Both the position numbers and the translations under genes were made by a program. This document shows, in pieces, positions 16,441 through 25,918 of a stretch of DNA of 64,000 nucleotides (its first letter is position 1; every line of letters begins with the position of its first letter). The stretch is from Nocardia speluncae NBRC 108251. GTDB lineage: Bacteria; Actinomycetota; Actinomycetes; Mycobacteriales; Mycobacteriaceae. The stretch is taken from positions 62,001 to 126,000 of the forward strand of contig NZ_BDBZ01000001.1 of the NCBI RefSeq assembly GCF_001613245.1, given 5' to 3'. The notes below the pieces were generated by a model. That model worked only from the letters and a program-made list of their open reading frames with translations. It was not told where the DNA came from and did not search any database.

Positions 16441-17520
16441 TCAGCGGGCGAGGCCGCACTCCGCGGCGCCGGCGGTGAGTTCGTCCAGGCCGAATGCCTC
16501 GACGGGGCCGAGAGCGCCGGTCCCGAGCAGGCCGCCGTCGAGAGCCGTCCGGGCGCCCCAGGCGAGGATTGCCGCAGTGAAGTCGTAGGGGTCTACGCCG
16601 GCGAGCGTTACGGAGGCCCGGTTGCGTCCGGCGGCATCGGATACGTCCGCGACCGCCCAGGTGCGGGTGCGCGCCCGGGCAGCGGAGGACGGACCGCCGT
16701 TCGAACCTTTGACGACGCGGGTCAGCGCTGATTCCGCCAGCCGCTTCACCGGCGCCACACCCGCGATCGTGGCGGTGATCAGCGAGGTCGCCCGCAGACC
16801 TTGGGCGGCGGGCCCGGGCAGGCCGAGGTAGACATCGGCTTCGCGGAGCTGCGGATACGAGCGGGTCAGGGCGAAATGCTCCGAACCCGGCACCGACGCC
16901 CCGGCCCGGGTGCGGTCCGCGACCTCGAAATCGCGGACCCGCGCGGCGGTTCGCTGCGATACGATCCGGCCGCCACGCAAAGCGAAGCCGTCCTCGAACA
17001 GCATGCCCGCCATGGACGCGCGGGTGCCGCCGCTGGTACCGGGATCGGCGATGAAATAGCCGATATCGGCGCGGACGGCGTCCGGTGCCTCGCCCAGTGC
17101 GAGCGCGGCGGCAAGATTGCCTGGCACATAATCGAATCCGAACGCGGTGAGCAATGCGACGCCGGCGCGGCGGGCCTCGTCGTGGTGGTCGAATACCGTG
17201 CGGATGAACGGGCCTTCTCCGGTGGAGTCGAAATAGTGCGCGCCCGCCGAGAGCGCGGCTGCCAGCGCGGGCTTTCCATAGCGCAGGAAGGGCCCCACCG
17301 TTGTGATCAGCACGTCGCCTCGGCCCAGTAATGTACGGACCGAGCCGGGGTCGGTCACATCGGCTACCGCAGTCTCCGCGCCGCCGACCTCGGTGGCCAG
17401 TTTCGCGAGGGAATCGGCGTTGCGGCCGGCGAGCACGGGTGCGGCGCCGCGGGCGGTCAGCGCCTGCGCGATCAGACGGCCGGTATAGCCGGTGGCTCCG
17501 AACAGCACGATCTTCGGCAT
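16441..17520 (-). CDS. Saccharopine dehydrogenase-like NAD(P)-binding reductase
   Basis: A 359-residue protein with an N-terminal Rossmann domain (VLFGATGYTGRLIAQAL, about residues 5-21, and AGRNADSL) and a C-terminal substrate domain, as in the saccharopine-dehydrogenase-like or trans-acting enoyl-reductase family of actinobacteria. In mycobacteria relatives act in lipid biosynthesis, so reduction of a lipid precursor is possible, but the substrate is unknown. HYFDSTGEGPFIR is the usual family signature after the first domain. It stands alone, convergent with the stress protein. Confidence 0.86.
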   Translation of the reverse strand: MPKIVLFGATGYTGRLIAQALTARGAAPVLAGRNADSLAKLATEVGGAETAVADVTDPGSVRTLLGRGDVLITTVGPFLRYGKPALAAALSAGAHYFDSTGEGPFIRTVFDHHDEARRAGVALLTAFGFDYVPGNLAAALALGEAPDAVRADIGYFIADPGTSGGTRASMAGMLFEDGFALRGGRIVSQRTAARVRDFEVADRTRAGASVPGSEHFALTRSYPQLREADVYLGLPGPAAQGLRATSLITATIAGVAPVKRLAESALTRVVKGSNGGPSSAARARTRTWAVADVSDAAGRNRASVTLAGVDPYDFTAAILAWGARTALDGGLLGTGALGPVEAFGLDELTAGAAECGLAR

Positions 17521-17676
17521 TGCTGGTACGTCCGTTCTGTCCTCGGTCGGGTGACGTCACATCAATCTGGCATGCACGACACTACGTCGGCACGGGCTGC
17601 CCGCAGCGGCCCCGTCCGGAAGCGTTATCGGTGACGTCATCGGCCCGGCTTCGATGCCGCGGCGACCGGTCGGTTC

Positions 17677-17826
17677 GCCCGACCGGTTCTCGGCTTCGAA
17701 GCCGTACTCGAGCAGCAGGTTCGCGGCCCGATAGGACCGTAGGCCGCCGGTGCAGAAGGTGATCGACAGCCGATCGTCGGGAGCGCGGGTATTTCTCACC
17801 AGGTGCGCCGGGGGCAGGTGGATCGC
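17677..17826 (-). pseudogene. Rhodanese-domain remnant
   Basis: In a 490-bp stretch otherwise without genes, one minus-strand frame (open from 17557 to 17904) carries about 50 residues resembling the second half of a rhodanese domain: AIHLPPAHL, then FCTGGLRSYRAANLLLEYGF, like the active-site loop and following helix of the rhodanese domain in CoA-disulfide reductases. The start of the domain and the rest of such an enzyme are missing and there is no ribosome site. I read it as a decayed fragment. The rest of the gap (17521-17676, 17827-18012) shows nothing else. Confidence 0.42.
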
Positions 17827-18012
17827 GGAATCGTCGTCGGCCGGACACTGCGGGATCGGGATCGCTCGTTCGCCCGCGCGACGGCTACGCCAGGGGGCCG
17901 CCAATGGCAGGAAACGGGACCGTGATCCCCGCAGGCGGTGGGTGGCCGGAGCGCATCCGATAAGTTCACACAGGGGAATATCGGCGCGGAATACGCAATC
18001 AGGAGGATGGGC

Positions 18013-19080
18013 TTGGGGATCGAGGTGCGCACCCTCGGCGCGGCCGAGTTGGCGGACGGTGCCGACGCATTCGGCCTGGACGCGACCACTTTGCTCGAAC
18101 CGTTGCTGCTGGTCGATCTCGGCGGCATCGATGCGGCGACCGCAGCGGCCGCCGCGGCGCGGATACCCGCGCTGGGTGGACCGGTGGTGGGATTCTGTTC
18201 CGGCGGTATCGCTGCCGAACTCGCGCCGTTGACCGCTGCCCTGGACCTGACCTACGCGGAGGCGGCGGATCCGGCGGACCGGGCGGTTGTCGTCACCGGT
18301 GATCCCGAACGCGCCGTTGCCGAGTTCGCCGACTGTGTGCGGCGGTATCCGCAGGCGTCGAGTTTCGCGGCGCAGGTGGTGCGCGCGTCGGAGGGGCTTC
18401 CGGTGCCCGCGGCCATCGACGTCGAGTCCTTCGCTTACTCCACACTCCAGGGCGGCCCGGAATTCGGCCGCTGGCTCGCGGAGCGCCGCGCGCTGGGCCG
18501 TCCGCTACCGCCTCCCCCCGGAGCCGACCCGGTGCTGCTCGCCACCGCCGGCGATACCCTCCGCATCACGTTGAACCGCCCGGAGCGGCGTAACGCTTAC
18601 GGCACCGCTCTGCGTGACGCCCTGGTCGACGCTTTGCGCACGGCGCTGCTCGCCGGCGCGTTCGGAAGTATCGTGCTCGACGGTGCCGGTGCGGCATTCT
18701 GCTCCGGCGGGGATCTCGACGAATTCGGCCACACCCCCGATACCGCAACCGCTCATCAGATCCGGACCCGAGGCGGAGCGGCGCGGTTGATGGCCCGGCT
18801 GGGGGAGCGCACCGAGGTCCGATTGCACGGTCATTGTGTGGGCGCCGGGATCGAGATCTCCGCGTTCGCCGGACATGTCGCCGCCGCCCCGGATACCGTC
18901 ATCCGATTGCCCGAGGTGGCGATGGGGTTGATTCCGGGTGCGGGCGGCACGGTGAGCGTGCCCCGGCGGATCGGTCGATGGCGGTCGCTGCACTTGTTCG
19001 TCACCGGTGTCGCGCTGGGTCCGCAGCGGGCACTCGAGTGGGGGCTCGTCGACGAGATCGTAGGTGCGCACCCGAACTAG
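18013..19080 (+). CDS. Enoyl-CoA hydratase/isomerase family protein with extra N-terminal half
   Basis: A 355-residue protein. Residues from about 185 form a crotonase domain: LRITLNRPERRNAYG, the oxyanion-hole strands GAAFCSGGDLDEFG and GHCVGAGIEISAFA, then LPEVAMGLIPGAGG. The first 180 residues look like a degenerate second crotonase unit, ending in FAYSTLQGGPEFGRWLAER, a pattern normal for the end of such domains. A glutamate in the second oxyanion segment is kept (GAGIE). AGGAGG at 18001-18006 overlaps an ATG at 18007, so the TTG at 18013, six bases after it, is the more likely start. Substrate unknown. Confidence 0.8.
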   Translation: MGIEVRTLGAAELADGADAFGLDATTLLEPLLLVDLGGIDAATAAAAAARIPALGGPVVGFCSGGIAAELAPLTAALDLTYAEAADPADRAVVVTGDPERAVAEFADCVRRYPQASSFAAQVVRASEGLPVPAAIDVESFAYSTLQGGPEFGRWLAERRALGRPLPPPPGADPVLLATAGDTLRITLNRPERRNAYGTALRDALVDALRTALLAGAFGSIVLDGAGAAFCSGGDLDEFGHTPDTATAHQIRTRGGAARLMARLGERTEVRLHGHCVGAGIEISAFAGHVAAAPDTVIRLPEVAMGLIPGAGGTVSVPRRIGRWRSLHLFVTGVALGPQRALEWGLVDEIVGAHPN

Positions 19081-19190
19081 CCGGGACCGCGTCGTCACAG
19101 TCACCGGACCCGGGTGCTGCCGACGGGACTCGGGGAGCCTAGTGGACACGAGGCGATTCGGGATGGTATTCGGCACCAAAATAAGGTAAA

Positions 19191-19201
19191 CATAATCATA
19201 G
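19191..19201. promoter_or_regulatory. AT-rich element before the GntR gene
   Basis: CATAATCATAG lies 63 bp before the regulator start in an unusually AT-rich patch. The same 11 bases occur on the minus strand at 35161-35171 in the promoter of the desulforedoxin-like pair. This suggests a shared factor, perhaps the regulator itself, but one 11-mer is modest evidence. Confidence 0.4.
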
Positions 19202-19264
19202 ATTGTCGGGGCTTGAACTCCAGTGGGTGCGGGGGAGCGGCCTGAACGTATGGAGGTATGTGTA

Positions 19265-20005
19265 GTGGGACAGCCAGGGCTTCGTCCGCAGAAGACCGCG
19301 ATGTTGGTCGCACAGCGCATTGTCGAGGGAATCAACAAACGCGGCAACAAGGTCGGTGACAAACTGCCACCGGAACGGCTGATGCTCGAGGAGTACGAGA
19401 TCGGCCGGGGAACGCTGCGGGAATCGCTGCGGTTCCTCGAACTCCAGGGCGTTATCGCCCTCAAACCGGGCCCCGGTGGCGGCCCGATCGTGCAGCAACC
19501 CGACGGTATGGGTCTGCAGACCGCGATCACGCTGCTGCTGCAGTTCGAGAACGCGCCTTTCCGGACCATCGTGGAGGCCCGCACAGCGCTCGAGCCGATG
19601 ATGGCCCGGCTCGCCGCCGACCGGATCAGCGACGAGCAACTCGCCACCCTGAAACATTCGGTGGACCATATGCGCGAGCACATCGACGACGAGGAGATCT
19701 TCGTCGAGATGAGCCGGGTCTTCCACGACACCATCGCGCAGGGGTCCGGGAATGCACTGTTCGGCTATCTGATCCACGCGCTGCTGGATATGCTCGACGG
19801 CTCCGCGGTGGGGATGGAGTACCCGGAACGCCACCGCGTCGCAACCTGCGATATCCACGAGAAGATCTACGACGCGGTAGCCGCTGGGGATGCCGGTGCG
19901 GCGCTGGCCGCGATGGAGGAGCATATCGACGCGATCTGGCGGTACGAGGAGAAGAATTACCCCGAGGTCCTCGATACTCCGATCGCGTGGGGGTCACGCG
20001 GCTGA
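19265..20005 (+). CDS. FadR-subfamily GntR transcriptional regulator
   Basis: A 246-residue regulator with an N-terminal GntR winged helix (KLPPERLMLEEYEIGRGTLR, then ESLRFLELQGVIALKPGPGG) and an all-helical FCD effector domain from about residue 90, with D, H and H residues (for example VFHDTIAQ and HEKIYDAV) that usually bind a metal and a carboxylate ligand. The GTG at 19265, eight bases after GGAGG, is preferred to an ATG at 19250. It heads the catabolic island and is the best local candidate for the factor that binds the repeated operator there. An acyl-CoA or dicarboxylate effector is inferred. Confidence 0.88.
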   Translation: MGQPGLRPQKTAMLVAQRIVEGINKRGNKVGDKLPPERLMLEEYEIGRGTLRESLRFLELQGVIALKPGPGGGPIVQQPDGMGLQTAITLLLQFENAPFRTIVEARTALEPMMARLAADRISDEQLATLKHSVDHMREHIDDEEIFVEMSRVFHDTIAQGSGNALFGYLIHALLDMLDGSAVGMEYPERHRVATCDIHEKIYDAVAAGDAGAALAAMEEHIDAIWRYEEKNYPEVLDTPIAWGSRG

Positions 20006-20136
20006 TCCACCGGCGAGGCCGGTGGCCCGGCCCCGCGCAGGCGAAGGAGCCGATCGGCTTGTCTTCACCTTGTGGCGTGCCTATCGGATTGCGGTACAAC
20101 GGAACCGGTGCTCCGTAGCGCCGACCCGGACGGTTC

Positions 20137-20172
20137 TCCTGCGCCTACCGGTAGTTGCCGGTAGGCGCAGGA
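20137..20172. terminator. Bidirectional hairpin terminator
   Basis: Perfect 15-bp inverted repeat (arms 20137-20151 and 20158-20172) with a six-base loop, midway between the convergent GntR and enoyl-CoA hydratase genes. It can serve both. Confidence 0.8.
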
Positions 20173-20183
20173 ACCCGATCCGG

Positions 20184-21110
20184 TCAGGGTCGGTAGGGGT
20201 CGGCCCGCTCCACCGGCGGCGCCGTCTTCCAATCGGGCAGGCCGTATTCCGGGGTGCCGACCGGGGATTTACCGCCCGACAGATGCGTCCACTGCGCGTG
20301 GTTGAGCTGGTGGATGGAGAAGCAGGCATCGAGTGCAGTGGTGAAGCCCATCGCGTCCTGACTCTGATTCACCGAATCCTTCACCAGCAGGGCCGCCATA
20401 CTGGGCACCCGCGCGATCCGGCGGGCGAACTCCAGGGTGTTCTCGCCGAGCTCGCCGGCCGGGAAGATCTTGTTCACCATGCCCAGTGCGAGGGCGTCCT
20501 CGGCATCGAGGCTGTCACCGGTGAGTAGTAGCTCCTTGGCCTTGCGGGGGCCGAATTCCCAAGGGTGGCCGAAATATTCGACACCGCACACGCCCAGCCG
20601 GGTGGCGACGACATCGGCGAACCGAGTGTCGCGCGCCGCGACGATGAGATCGCAGGCCCAGGCCAGCATGAGGGCGGCGGAGAAGACGTTTCCGTGCACC
20701 TGTGCGATGGTGATCTTGCGGAGCTTGCGCCACCGCCGGGTGTTCTCGTAGAAGTAGTGCCACTCCTGGTGGAAGCGGGATTCGACGGCATCGTGGGTGG
20801 CTCCGGTGCAGGTGAACGACCAGTGCTGATCGGGTCCGGGCTCGCGTTCGGCCCGGTAGTCGGAGCTGCCCAGGTCGTGGCCCGAGGAGAATACGGGTCC
20901 GTCGCCCGCGAGAATCACCACGCGCACCGTATCGTCGGCCTCGGCCCGCAGGAAGGCGTGGGTGAGCTCCACGAGCAGGCCGCGGTTCTGGGCGTTGCGA
21001 TATTTCGGGCGGTTCAACACGATTCGCACGATCGTGCCGTCGTCGTGCGTTTCGTAACGCAGGTAGCGGTAGTCCACGGGGGTGGCAGGATCGAGCAATG
21101 CGTCGGTCAT
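20184..21110 (-). CDS. Enoyl-CoA hydratase/isomerase family protein
   Basis: A 308-residue crotonase-fold enzyme. The strand RIVLNRPKYRNAQ, the oxyanion-hole segment GPVFSSGHDLGSSD and AQVHGNVFSAALMLAWACDL are visible; the GHDL aspartate is conserved, while the usual glutamate pair of hydratases is not evident (VEYFGHPW in its place), so it may be an isomerase, lyase or hydrolase rather than a simple hydratase. The ATG at 21110 is preceded by AAAGGA. It is the second gene of a two-gene unit with the APH-like kinase, 17 bp behind it. Confidence 0.87.
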   Translation of the reverse strand: MTDALLDPATPVDYRYLRYETHDDGTIVRIVLNRPKYRNAQNRGLLVELTHAFLRAEADDTVRVVILAGDGPVFSSGHDLGSSDYRAEREPGPDQHWSFTCTGATHDAVESRFHQEWHYFYENTRRWRKLRKITIAQVHGNVFSAALMLAWACDLIVAARDTRFADVVATRLGVCGVEYFGHPWEFGPRKAKELLLTGDSLDAEDALALGMVNKIFPAGELGENTLEFARRIARVPSMAALLVKDSVNQSQDAMGFTTALDACFSIHQLNHAQWTHLSGGKSPVGTPEYGLPDWKTAPPVERADPYRP

Positions 21111-21127
21111 GGTGAATCCTTTTCTGG

Positions 21128-22174
21128 TCAGGCGGATCCGGACGGCATCCGGATCAGCCCGCGGGCTTGATCGAGAAGTGCCTGCGCGACACCGTGGAAG
21201 CGGTGGCCGAGCGCGATATCGGCCTTTCCGGCGCGGGCGCGCGCATGGGTGCCTTCGAGGATGATGGCGAGCCGGTAGCAGGCCAGGACCTGATACCAGT
21301 CGAAATCGGACATATCCCGGCCGCTGACGGCGGCGTAGCGGGCGATGAGCTCGTCGCGCCCGGGGAGTCCGTCCAGCTGCCGGGCCAGCCCCACGGTGCG
21401 GGTTTCGGTGGGGTCGGGCCAGGTCGCGAGGAGGTGGCCGAGGTCGAGTAGGGGATCGCCGACGGTGCCCAGTTCCCAGTCGACAACGGCGGCCACGGCC
21501 GGCCGGTCGCGCCGGAACATGACATTGCCGAAGTGATAGTCGCCGTGAATGATCCCCTTGCGCCAGGCCGCGGGCCGGTGCGCGTCGAGCCAGCGGCCGA
21601 TCTCGTCGACCCCGTCGAGTTCGGGACCGGACCGGCCGTCGAGCTCGTGATAGGAGTCGAGCTGGCGCCGCCAGCGGCCGACCTGCCGGTCGAGCCAGCC
21701 GTTGGCCCGGGTGAGTTGGGCTGCACCGAGGACGGATGGATCGACGGACCCGAGCGCGGCCACACTGTCGACCATGGACAGGCCCATCGCATGCTGCCTC
21801 TCGGCGGATGAGGCATACGGTTCGGGGACCTCGGTCGTGGCGGTGAATCCTTCGACCGCCGCCATGACGAAGAAAACGCACCCCATGACGTCGAGGTCGT
21901 CGCAGGCGGCGACGAGGCGGGGGTGGGGTACCTCGCTACCTGCGAGTGCAGCGAGGAGGCGGGCCTCCCGGCGCATCGTTTCGTCGCTGTTGCCGCGCTT
22001 GTGCAGGGGTGGGCGGCGGAACACGTAGTCGGTGCCGTCCCGAGTGAATTTCACCAGGATGTTCTGGGTGCCTCCGGTCAACGGGACGATATCGGTGACG
22101 GGCCCGGTGCCCACCTCGTTGCGGTCGAGCCATGACGTCAGTGCGGTGACGTCCACCGGGTCCTGATCCCTCAT
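21128..22174 (-). CDS. APH-fold kinase, ACAD10/11 N-domain type (putative 4-hydroxyacyl-CoA kinase)
   Basis: A 348-residue protein of the aminoglycoside phosphotransferase/choline-kinase fold. YVFRRPP near residue 50 gives the strand before the ATP site, IIHGDYHFGN at 208-217 is the catalytic loop with Asp212, and VVDWELGTVGDP at 231-241 carries the metal-binding Asp232. The sequence resembles the APH domain of human ACAD10/11 and the stand-alone LvaA kinase of Pseudomonas levulinate degradation, which phosphorylate 4-hydroxyacyl-CoA. A matching ACAD10/11-type dehydrogenase is encoded at 26723-28015. Drug resistance is unlikely in this setting. It diverges from the acyl-CoA synthetase gene. 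Confidence 0.85.
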   Translation of the reverse strand: MRDQDPVDVTALTSWLDRNEVGTGPVTDIVPLTGGTQNILVKFTRDGTDYVFRRPPLHKRGNSDETMRREARLLAALAGSEVPHPRLVAACDDLDVMGCVFFVMAAVEGFTATTEVPEPYASSAERQHAMGLSMVDSVAALGSVDPSVLGAAQLTRANGWLDRQVGRWRRQLDSYHELDGRSGPELDGVDEIGRWLDAHRPAAWRKGIIHGDYHFGNVMFRRDRPAVAAVVDWELGTVGDPLLDLGHLLATWPDPTETRTVGLARQLDGLPGRDELIARYAAVSGRDMSDFDWYQVLACYRLAIILEGTHARARAGKADIALGHRFHGVAQALLDQARGLIRMPSGSA

Positions 22175-22302
22175 CGATCCACCTCATGCCTTCCCTGTGT
22201 GACGTGTGACTGGTGGTGCCGTCGCACGCAGCGATCGGAGGCACCCACTTACCGGAGCCTACACATTCCTACGAACCATTGTCATGATTTCTTTCATATT
22301 CC

Positions 22303-22318
22303 GGCGCATAGTTGTTAT
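22303..22318 (+). promoter_or_regulatory. Island operator, copy before the acyl-CoA synthetase
   Basis: GGCGCATAGTTGTTAT, a copy of the element repeated across the island, in the 236-bp gap between the divergent kinase and synthetase genes and 93 bp before the synthetase. Its first nine bases are identical to those of the copy at 43168. TTGTCA at 22279 may be a -35 box but no fitting -10 box was found. Confidence 0.5.
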
Positions 22319-22410
22319 CGTTAGCCGCGACGGGCCCGAATGTCTCCTGCCGCGTGGCTCGGCACCTCGGGTGCACATCAACAATCCAAGCGTTCTCACC
22401 AGGTGGTGCA

Positions 22411-23895
22411 ATGGGTATCGAAATGGTTCTGGACATGGCCGCATCGGTCCATCCCGATCGGCTCGCTCTCGGGCGGCGCGATGCGGGTATGACCTATCAG
22501 GAGCTGAGCGACGTGTCCTCGGGCGGCGCCGCGGTCCTGGCCCGGCACGATGCCGCGCATCTCGTATTCGTGGGCGTGAACGGCCCGGTGCTACCGGTGC
22601 TGACCTTCGCCGCGGCCCGCTCCGGGATTCCGCTGGCGCCGATGAACTACCGGCTGGCCACAGACCAGCTGCGCGACCTGGTCGGGCAGCTCGAACGACC
22701 GCTGATCGTCGCCGACCCCGCATACCGTGACCAACTGGACGGCGCCGCCGAGACCGTGCTGACCAGTGCGGAGTTTCTCGAACGGGCCCGGACGGCCGAA
22801 CCCCGTACCACCGACCCCGCCCCCGACGACGCCACCGCCATCGTGTTGTTCACCAGCGGTACCACCTCCGCGCCCAAAGGCGTGCTGCTACGCCACCAGC
22901 ATCTGCTGTCGTATCTGCTCAATACCGTGGAATTCGGGTCCGCCGCCGAGGACGACGCGACCCTGGTCAGCACGCCGCCCTACCACATCGCCGGTATGGG
23001 CGCCGTGCTCAGCAATATCTACGCGGGCCGCCGCATGGTGCATCTGCCCGACTTCACTCCGCAGAGCTGGCTCGATATCGTCCGCGGCGAGCGGATCACC
23101 AGTGCCATGGTGGTGCCGACCATGCTCGCCCGCGTCGTCGAGCACCTGAACGGTGCACCGGGCAACGCATCGGACCTGACGTCACTGGCCTACGGCGGTG
23201 CCCGGATGCCGCAACCCGTTCTCGAGCGCGCGCTCCGTGCCTTCCCCGAGACCGGATTCGTCAATGCGTACGGGCTGACCGAAACCAGTTCGACCATCGC
23301 GGTGCTGGGCCCTGACGATCACCGTGCGGCGATGGCGGATCCCTTGCTGCGCGGGCGGCTGTCGTCGGTGGGCCGGGTGGTTCCGGGGATGGAGGCCGAG
23401 ATCCGGGACGAGGACGGCACCGTGCTGGCCGCGGGCGGAACAGGCCTGCTGTGGGTGCGGGGTGCGCAGGTCAGCGGCGAATACATGGGCAAAGGGTCGG
23501 CGCTGGACGCCGACGGCTGGTTCCCGACCCGCGACCGTGCCCGGATCGAGGACGGTTACCTCTATATCGGTGGCCGCGCCGACGACACCATCATCCGCGG
23601 CGGCGAGAACATCGCCCCGGCCGAAATCGAGGATGTGCTGGTCCATCACGACGATGTGCGCGAGGTCGCCGTGATCGGCGTACCGGACGACGAATGGGGC
23701 GAACGGATCTGTGCGGTGGTCGTGCCGGCCGGGCCCGAACACGCCGATACGGCGGCCATCCGGACCTGGTGCCGCGAACGCCTGCGGGGCTCGCGAACGC
23801 CCGACGAGGTCGTCTTCGTGGACGAACTGCCCAAGACACCCACCGGGAAACTGGTGCGCCGCGATCTCGTCGCCCAGGTCACCGCTGCGAACTGA
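22411..23895 (+). CDS. Acyl-CoA synthetase (class I adenylate-forming)
   Basis: A 494-residue AMP-forming ligase with all core motifs: the P-loop LFTSGTTSAPKG at 147-158, YGLTETSS, DGWFPTRDRARIEDG, and the C-terminal PKTPTGKLVRR whose Lys480 is catalytic. It activates a carboxylic acid to its acyl-CoA through an acyl-AMP. AGGTGG lies four bases before the ATG at 22411. It opens a unit of synthetase, thiolase, two SDRs and an ACAD10/11-type dehydrogenase and is divergent from the APH-like kinase. The Pseudomonas levulinate operon has the same mix of activities, so a 4-keto or 4-hydroxy acid is a possible substrate. Confidence 0.93.
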   Translation: MGIEMVLDMAASVHPDRLALGRRDAGMTYQELSDVSSGGAAVLARHDAAHLVFVGVNGPVLPVLTFAAARSGIPLAPMNYRLATDQLRDLVGQLERPLIVADPAYRDQLDGAAETVLTSAEFLERARTAEPRTTDPAPDDATAIVLFTSGTTSAPKGVLLRHQHLLSYLLNTVEFGSAAEDDATLVSTPPYHIAGMGAVLSNIYAGRRMVHLPDFTPQSWLDIVRGERITSAMVVPTMLARVVEHLNGAPGNASDLTSLAYGGARMPQPVLERALRAFPETGFVNAYGLTETSSTIAVLGPDDHRAAMADPLLRGRLSSVGRVVPGMEAEIRDEDGTVLAAGGTGLLWVRGAQVSGEYMGKGSALDADGWFPTRDRARIEDGYLYIGGRADDTIIRGGENIAPAEIEDVLVHHDDVREVAVIGVPDDEWGERICAVVVPAGPEHADTAAIRTWCRERLRGSRTPDEVVFVDELPKTPTGKLVRRDLVAQVTAAN

Positions 23896-23929
23896 CTGTT
23901 TCTCACCACCTGTTCCACCTGGAGGATTC

Positions 23930-25108
23930 ATGCGTAGTGCTGTGCTCGTCGACGTCGTCCGTTCGGCGTCGGGCAAGGGCAAGGCCGGTGGCGCCCTGTC
24001 CGAAATCCACCCGATCGATCTGCTGGCCGAGGTGCTGCGGTCCCTGGTGGCGCGTAACGATATAGATCCCGTGCTCGTCGACGATGTCATCGGCGGCTGT
24101 GTCGGCCAGGCCGCGGAACAGGCCGGCAATATCACCCGCTCCGCCGCCCTGGCGGCGGGACTACCCGAATCCACCCCGGCCACCACGGTGACCCGCGCCT
24201 GCGGTTCGAGCCAGCAGGCGGTGCACTTCGCGGCCCAGGGAGTGCTGGCGGGCTCCTACGATGTGGCGATCGCCTGCGGTGTGGAATCGATGAGCCGCGT
24301 CCCGATGGGCACCGCACCGATGGGCCGGGACCTGGTCGGCGCCGGGCTCGCCCAGCGGTACCCCGAGGGCTGGATCAGCCAAGGGGTTGCCGCCGAACTC
24401 GTGGCAAAGAAGTACGGGCTGAATCGCGACGATGTCGACCGGTACGCGCAGGAATCGCACCGGCGGGCCGCGGCCGCAGCCGCAGCCGGGCATTACGACC
24501 GTGAGATCGTGCCGGTGCCGGTGCCGGGCGGTGCGCATGGAACCGATGAAACGATCCGTGCGGCGACCACGCGCGAAAGCCTGGCCAAGCTGCGGGCATC
24601 GTTCCACTCCGAGGAATCGGATCGGCGTTTCCCCGGTTTGGGCTGGGTGATCACACCGGGTAACTCCTCACCGCTCACCGATGCGGCGGCCGCGACCCTG
24701 ATCATGTCGGAGGAGAAAGCGGCGCAACTCGGGCTCACTCCGCGCGCCCGCTTCGTCGACTTCACCGTCGCCGGTGACGACCCGTTGTACATGCTGACCG
24801 CACCGATCCCCGCGACCCGCACCCTGCTCGACCGCACCGGCCGCACACTCGACCAGATCGATATCTACGAGGTCAATGAGGCCTTCGCGTCCGTACCACT
24901 GGCGTGGGCGCGGGAATTCGATGCCGACCCCGCCCGGCTCAACCCCGCCGGCGGCGCCATCTCACTCGGCCACGCGATCGGCGCCTCGGGTGTCCGCCTG
25001 CTGGCCACCATGGTGGGCGAACTGGAACGTACCGGCGGCCGCTACGGCCTGCAGACCATGTGCGAACACGGCGGTATGGCCAACGCCCTGCTCATCGAAC
25101 GTCTCTGA
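23930..25108 (+). CDS. Thiolase (acetyl-CoA acetyltransferase)
   Basis: A 392-residue degradative thiolase. The nucleophile Cys91 stands in [11 protein letters not shown], the histidine in GHAIGASG (about 347) and the second cysteine in TMCEHGG near the end, so all three catalytic residues are present. It cleaves a 3-ketoacyl-CoA with CoA, releasing acetyl-CoA or propionyl-CoA. GGAGG lies four bases before the ATG. It follows the acyl-CoA synthetase after 34 bp and precedes two SDRs, fitting the last step of a beta-oxidation round in the same operon. Confidence 0.94.
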   Translation: MRSAVLVDVVRSASGKGKAGGALSEIHPIDLLAEVLRSLVARNDIDPVLVDDVIGGCVGQAAEQAGNITRSAALAAGLPESTPATTVTRACGSSQQAVHFAAQGVLAGSYDVAIACGVESMSRVPMGTAPMGRDLVGAGLAQRYPEGWISQGVAAELVAKKYGLNRDDVDRYAQESHRRAAAAAAAGHYDREIVPVPVPGGAHGTDETIRAATTRESLAKLRASFHSEESDRRFPGLGWVITPGNSSPLTDAAAATLIMSEEKAAQLGLTPRARFVDFTVAGDDPLYMLTAPIPATRTLLDRTGRTLDQIDIYEVNEAFASVPLAWAREFDADPARLNPAGGAISLGHAIGASGVRLLATMVGELERTGGRYGLQTMCEHGGMANALLIERL

Positions 25109-25122
25109 CCGAAAGGCATTAC

Positions 25123-25884
25123 GTGGACATCAACGGCAAGGTCACCCTCGTCACCGGGGGCGCGTCCGGGCTCGGCCTGGCGACCGCCCGGCAGGTGCTT
25201 GCTCAGGGCGCCAAAGTCGTCCTGCTCGATCTGCCGACCTCGAACGGGGTGGAAGTCGCTGCGGAACTCGGGCCGGATGCCCTTTTCACGCCCGCCGATA
25301 TCACCGACGAATCCGCGGTGGTGGCCGCACTCGACGCGGCCGAGGAGTTCGGCGAACTGCGGGCGGTCGTCAGCTGCGCCGGAACCGGCCGGTCCCTGCG
25401 CGTCGTCGGCAGGCAGGGGGTTTTCCCGCTCGACGTGTTCACCCGTGTCGTCACGATCAACCTGATCGGTACGTTCAACGTGGTACGCCTGGCCGCCGAA
25501 CGGATGTCGCGGCTGGGCCTCGAGGGTGAGGAACGCGGTGTCATCGTGACGACAGCCTCGGTCGCCGCATTCGAGGGCCAGATCGGCCAAGCCGCGTACG
25601 CTGCGTCCAAGGCCGGTGTCGCCGGGATGACGCTGCCGCTGGCCCGGGATCTGGCCTCGCTGGCAATCCGGGTCGTCTCCATCGCGCCCGGACTGTTCGA
25701 CACCCCGCTGCTTGCGGGCCTGAACGACGAGGCGAAGGCCTCGCTGGGTGCCCAGACCCCACATCCGGGCCGCCTGGGCGATCCGCGGGAATTCGCCTCC
25801 TTGGCCGCGCATATCCTGTCCAACCCCATGCTCAACGGTGAGGTCGTCCGGTTGGACGGTGCCATCCGGATGGCACCGCGCTGA
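25123..25884 (+). CDS. SDR, 3-hydroxyacyl-CoA dehydrogenase type II-like
   Basis: A 253-residue [11 protein letters not shown] at about 10-17, the acidic LLDLP after the second strand (NAD rather than NADP), [20 protein letters not shown] with YAASK. The long insertion before the catalytic strand and the [12 protein letters not shown] run are typical of type II 3-hydroxyacyl-CoA dehydrogenases (17beta-HSD10-like). It would oxidise 3-hydroxyacyl-CoA to the thiolase substrate. The GTG at 25123 is six bases after GAAAGG. It sits 14 bp behind the thiolase gene. Confidence 0.9.
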   Translation: MDINGKVTLVTGGASGLGLATARQVLAQGAKVVLLDLPTSNGVEVAAELGPDALFTPADITDESAVVAALDAAEEFGELRAVVSCAGTGRSLRVVGRQGVFPLDVFTRVVTINLIGTFNVVRLAAERMSRLGLEGEERGVIVTTASVAAFEGQIGQAAYAASKAGVAGMTLPLARDLASLAIRVVSIAPGLFDTPLLAGLNDEAKASLGAQTPHPGRLGDPREFASLAAHILSNPMLNGEVVRLDGAIRMAPR

Positions 25885-25918
25885 TGGCTACGCCCGCGCC
25901 CCACAAGGAGGAACAACC

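Noticed and set aside
21128..22174. Aminoglycoside resistance kinase
   Set aside because: The fold is shared, but the gene sits with a crotonase and is divergent from an acyl-CoA synthetase. The sequence is closer to the APH domains of acyl-CoA-related kinases than to drug-resistance enzymes.
22261..22410. A short gene before the acyl-CoA synthetase starting at 22312
   Set aside because: It is only the upstream extension of the synthetase frame and overlaps the operator copy; the ATG at 22411 has AGGTGG before it.
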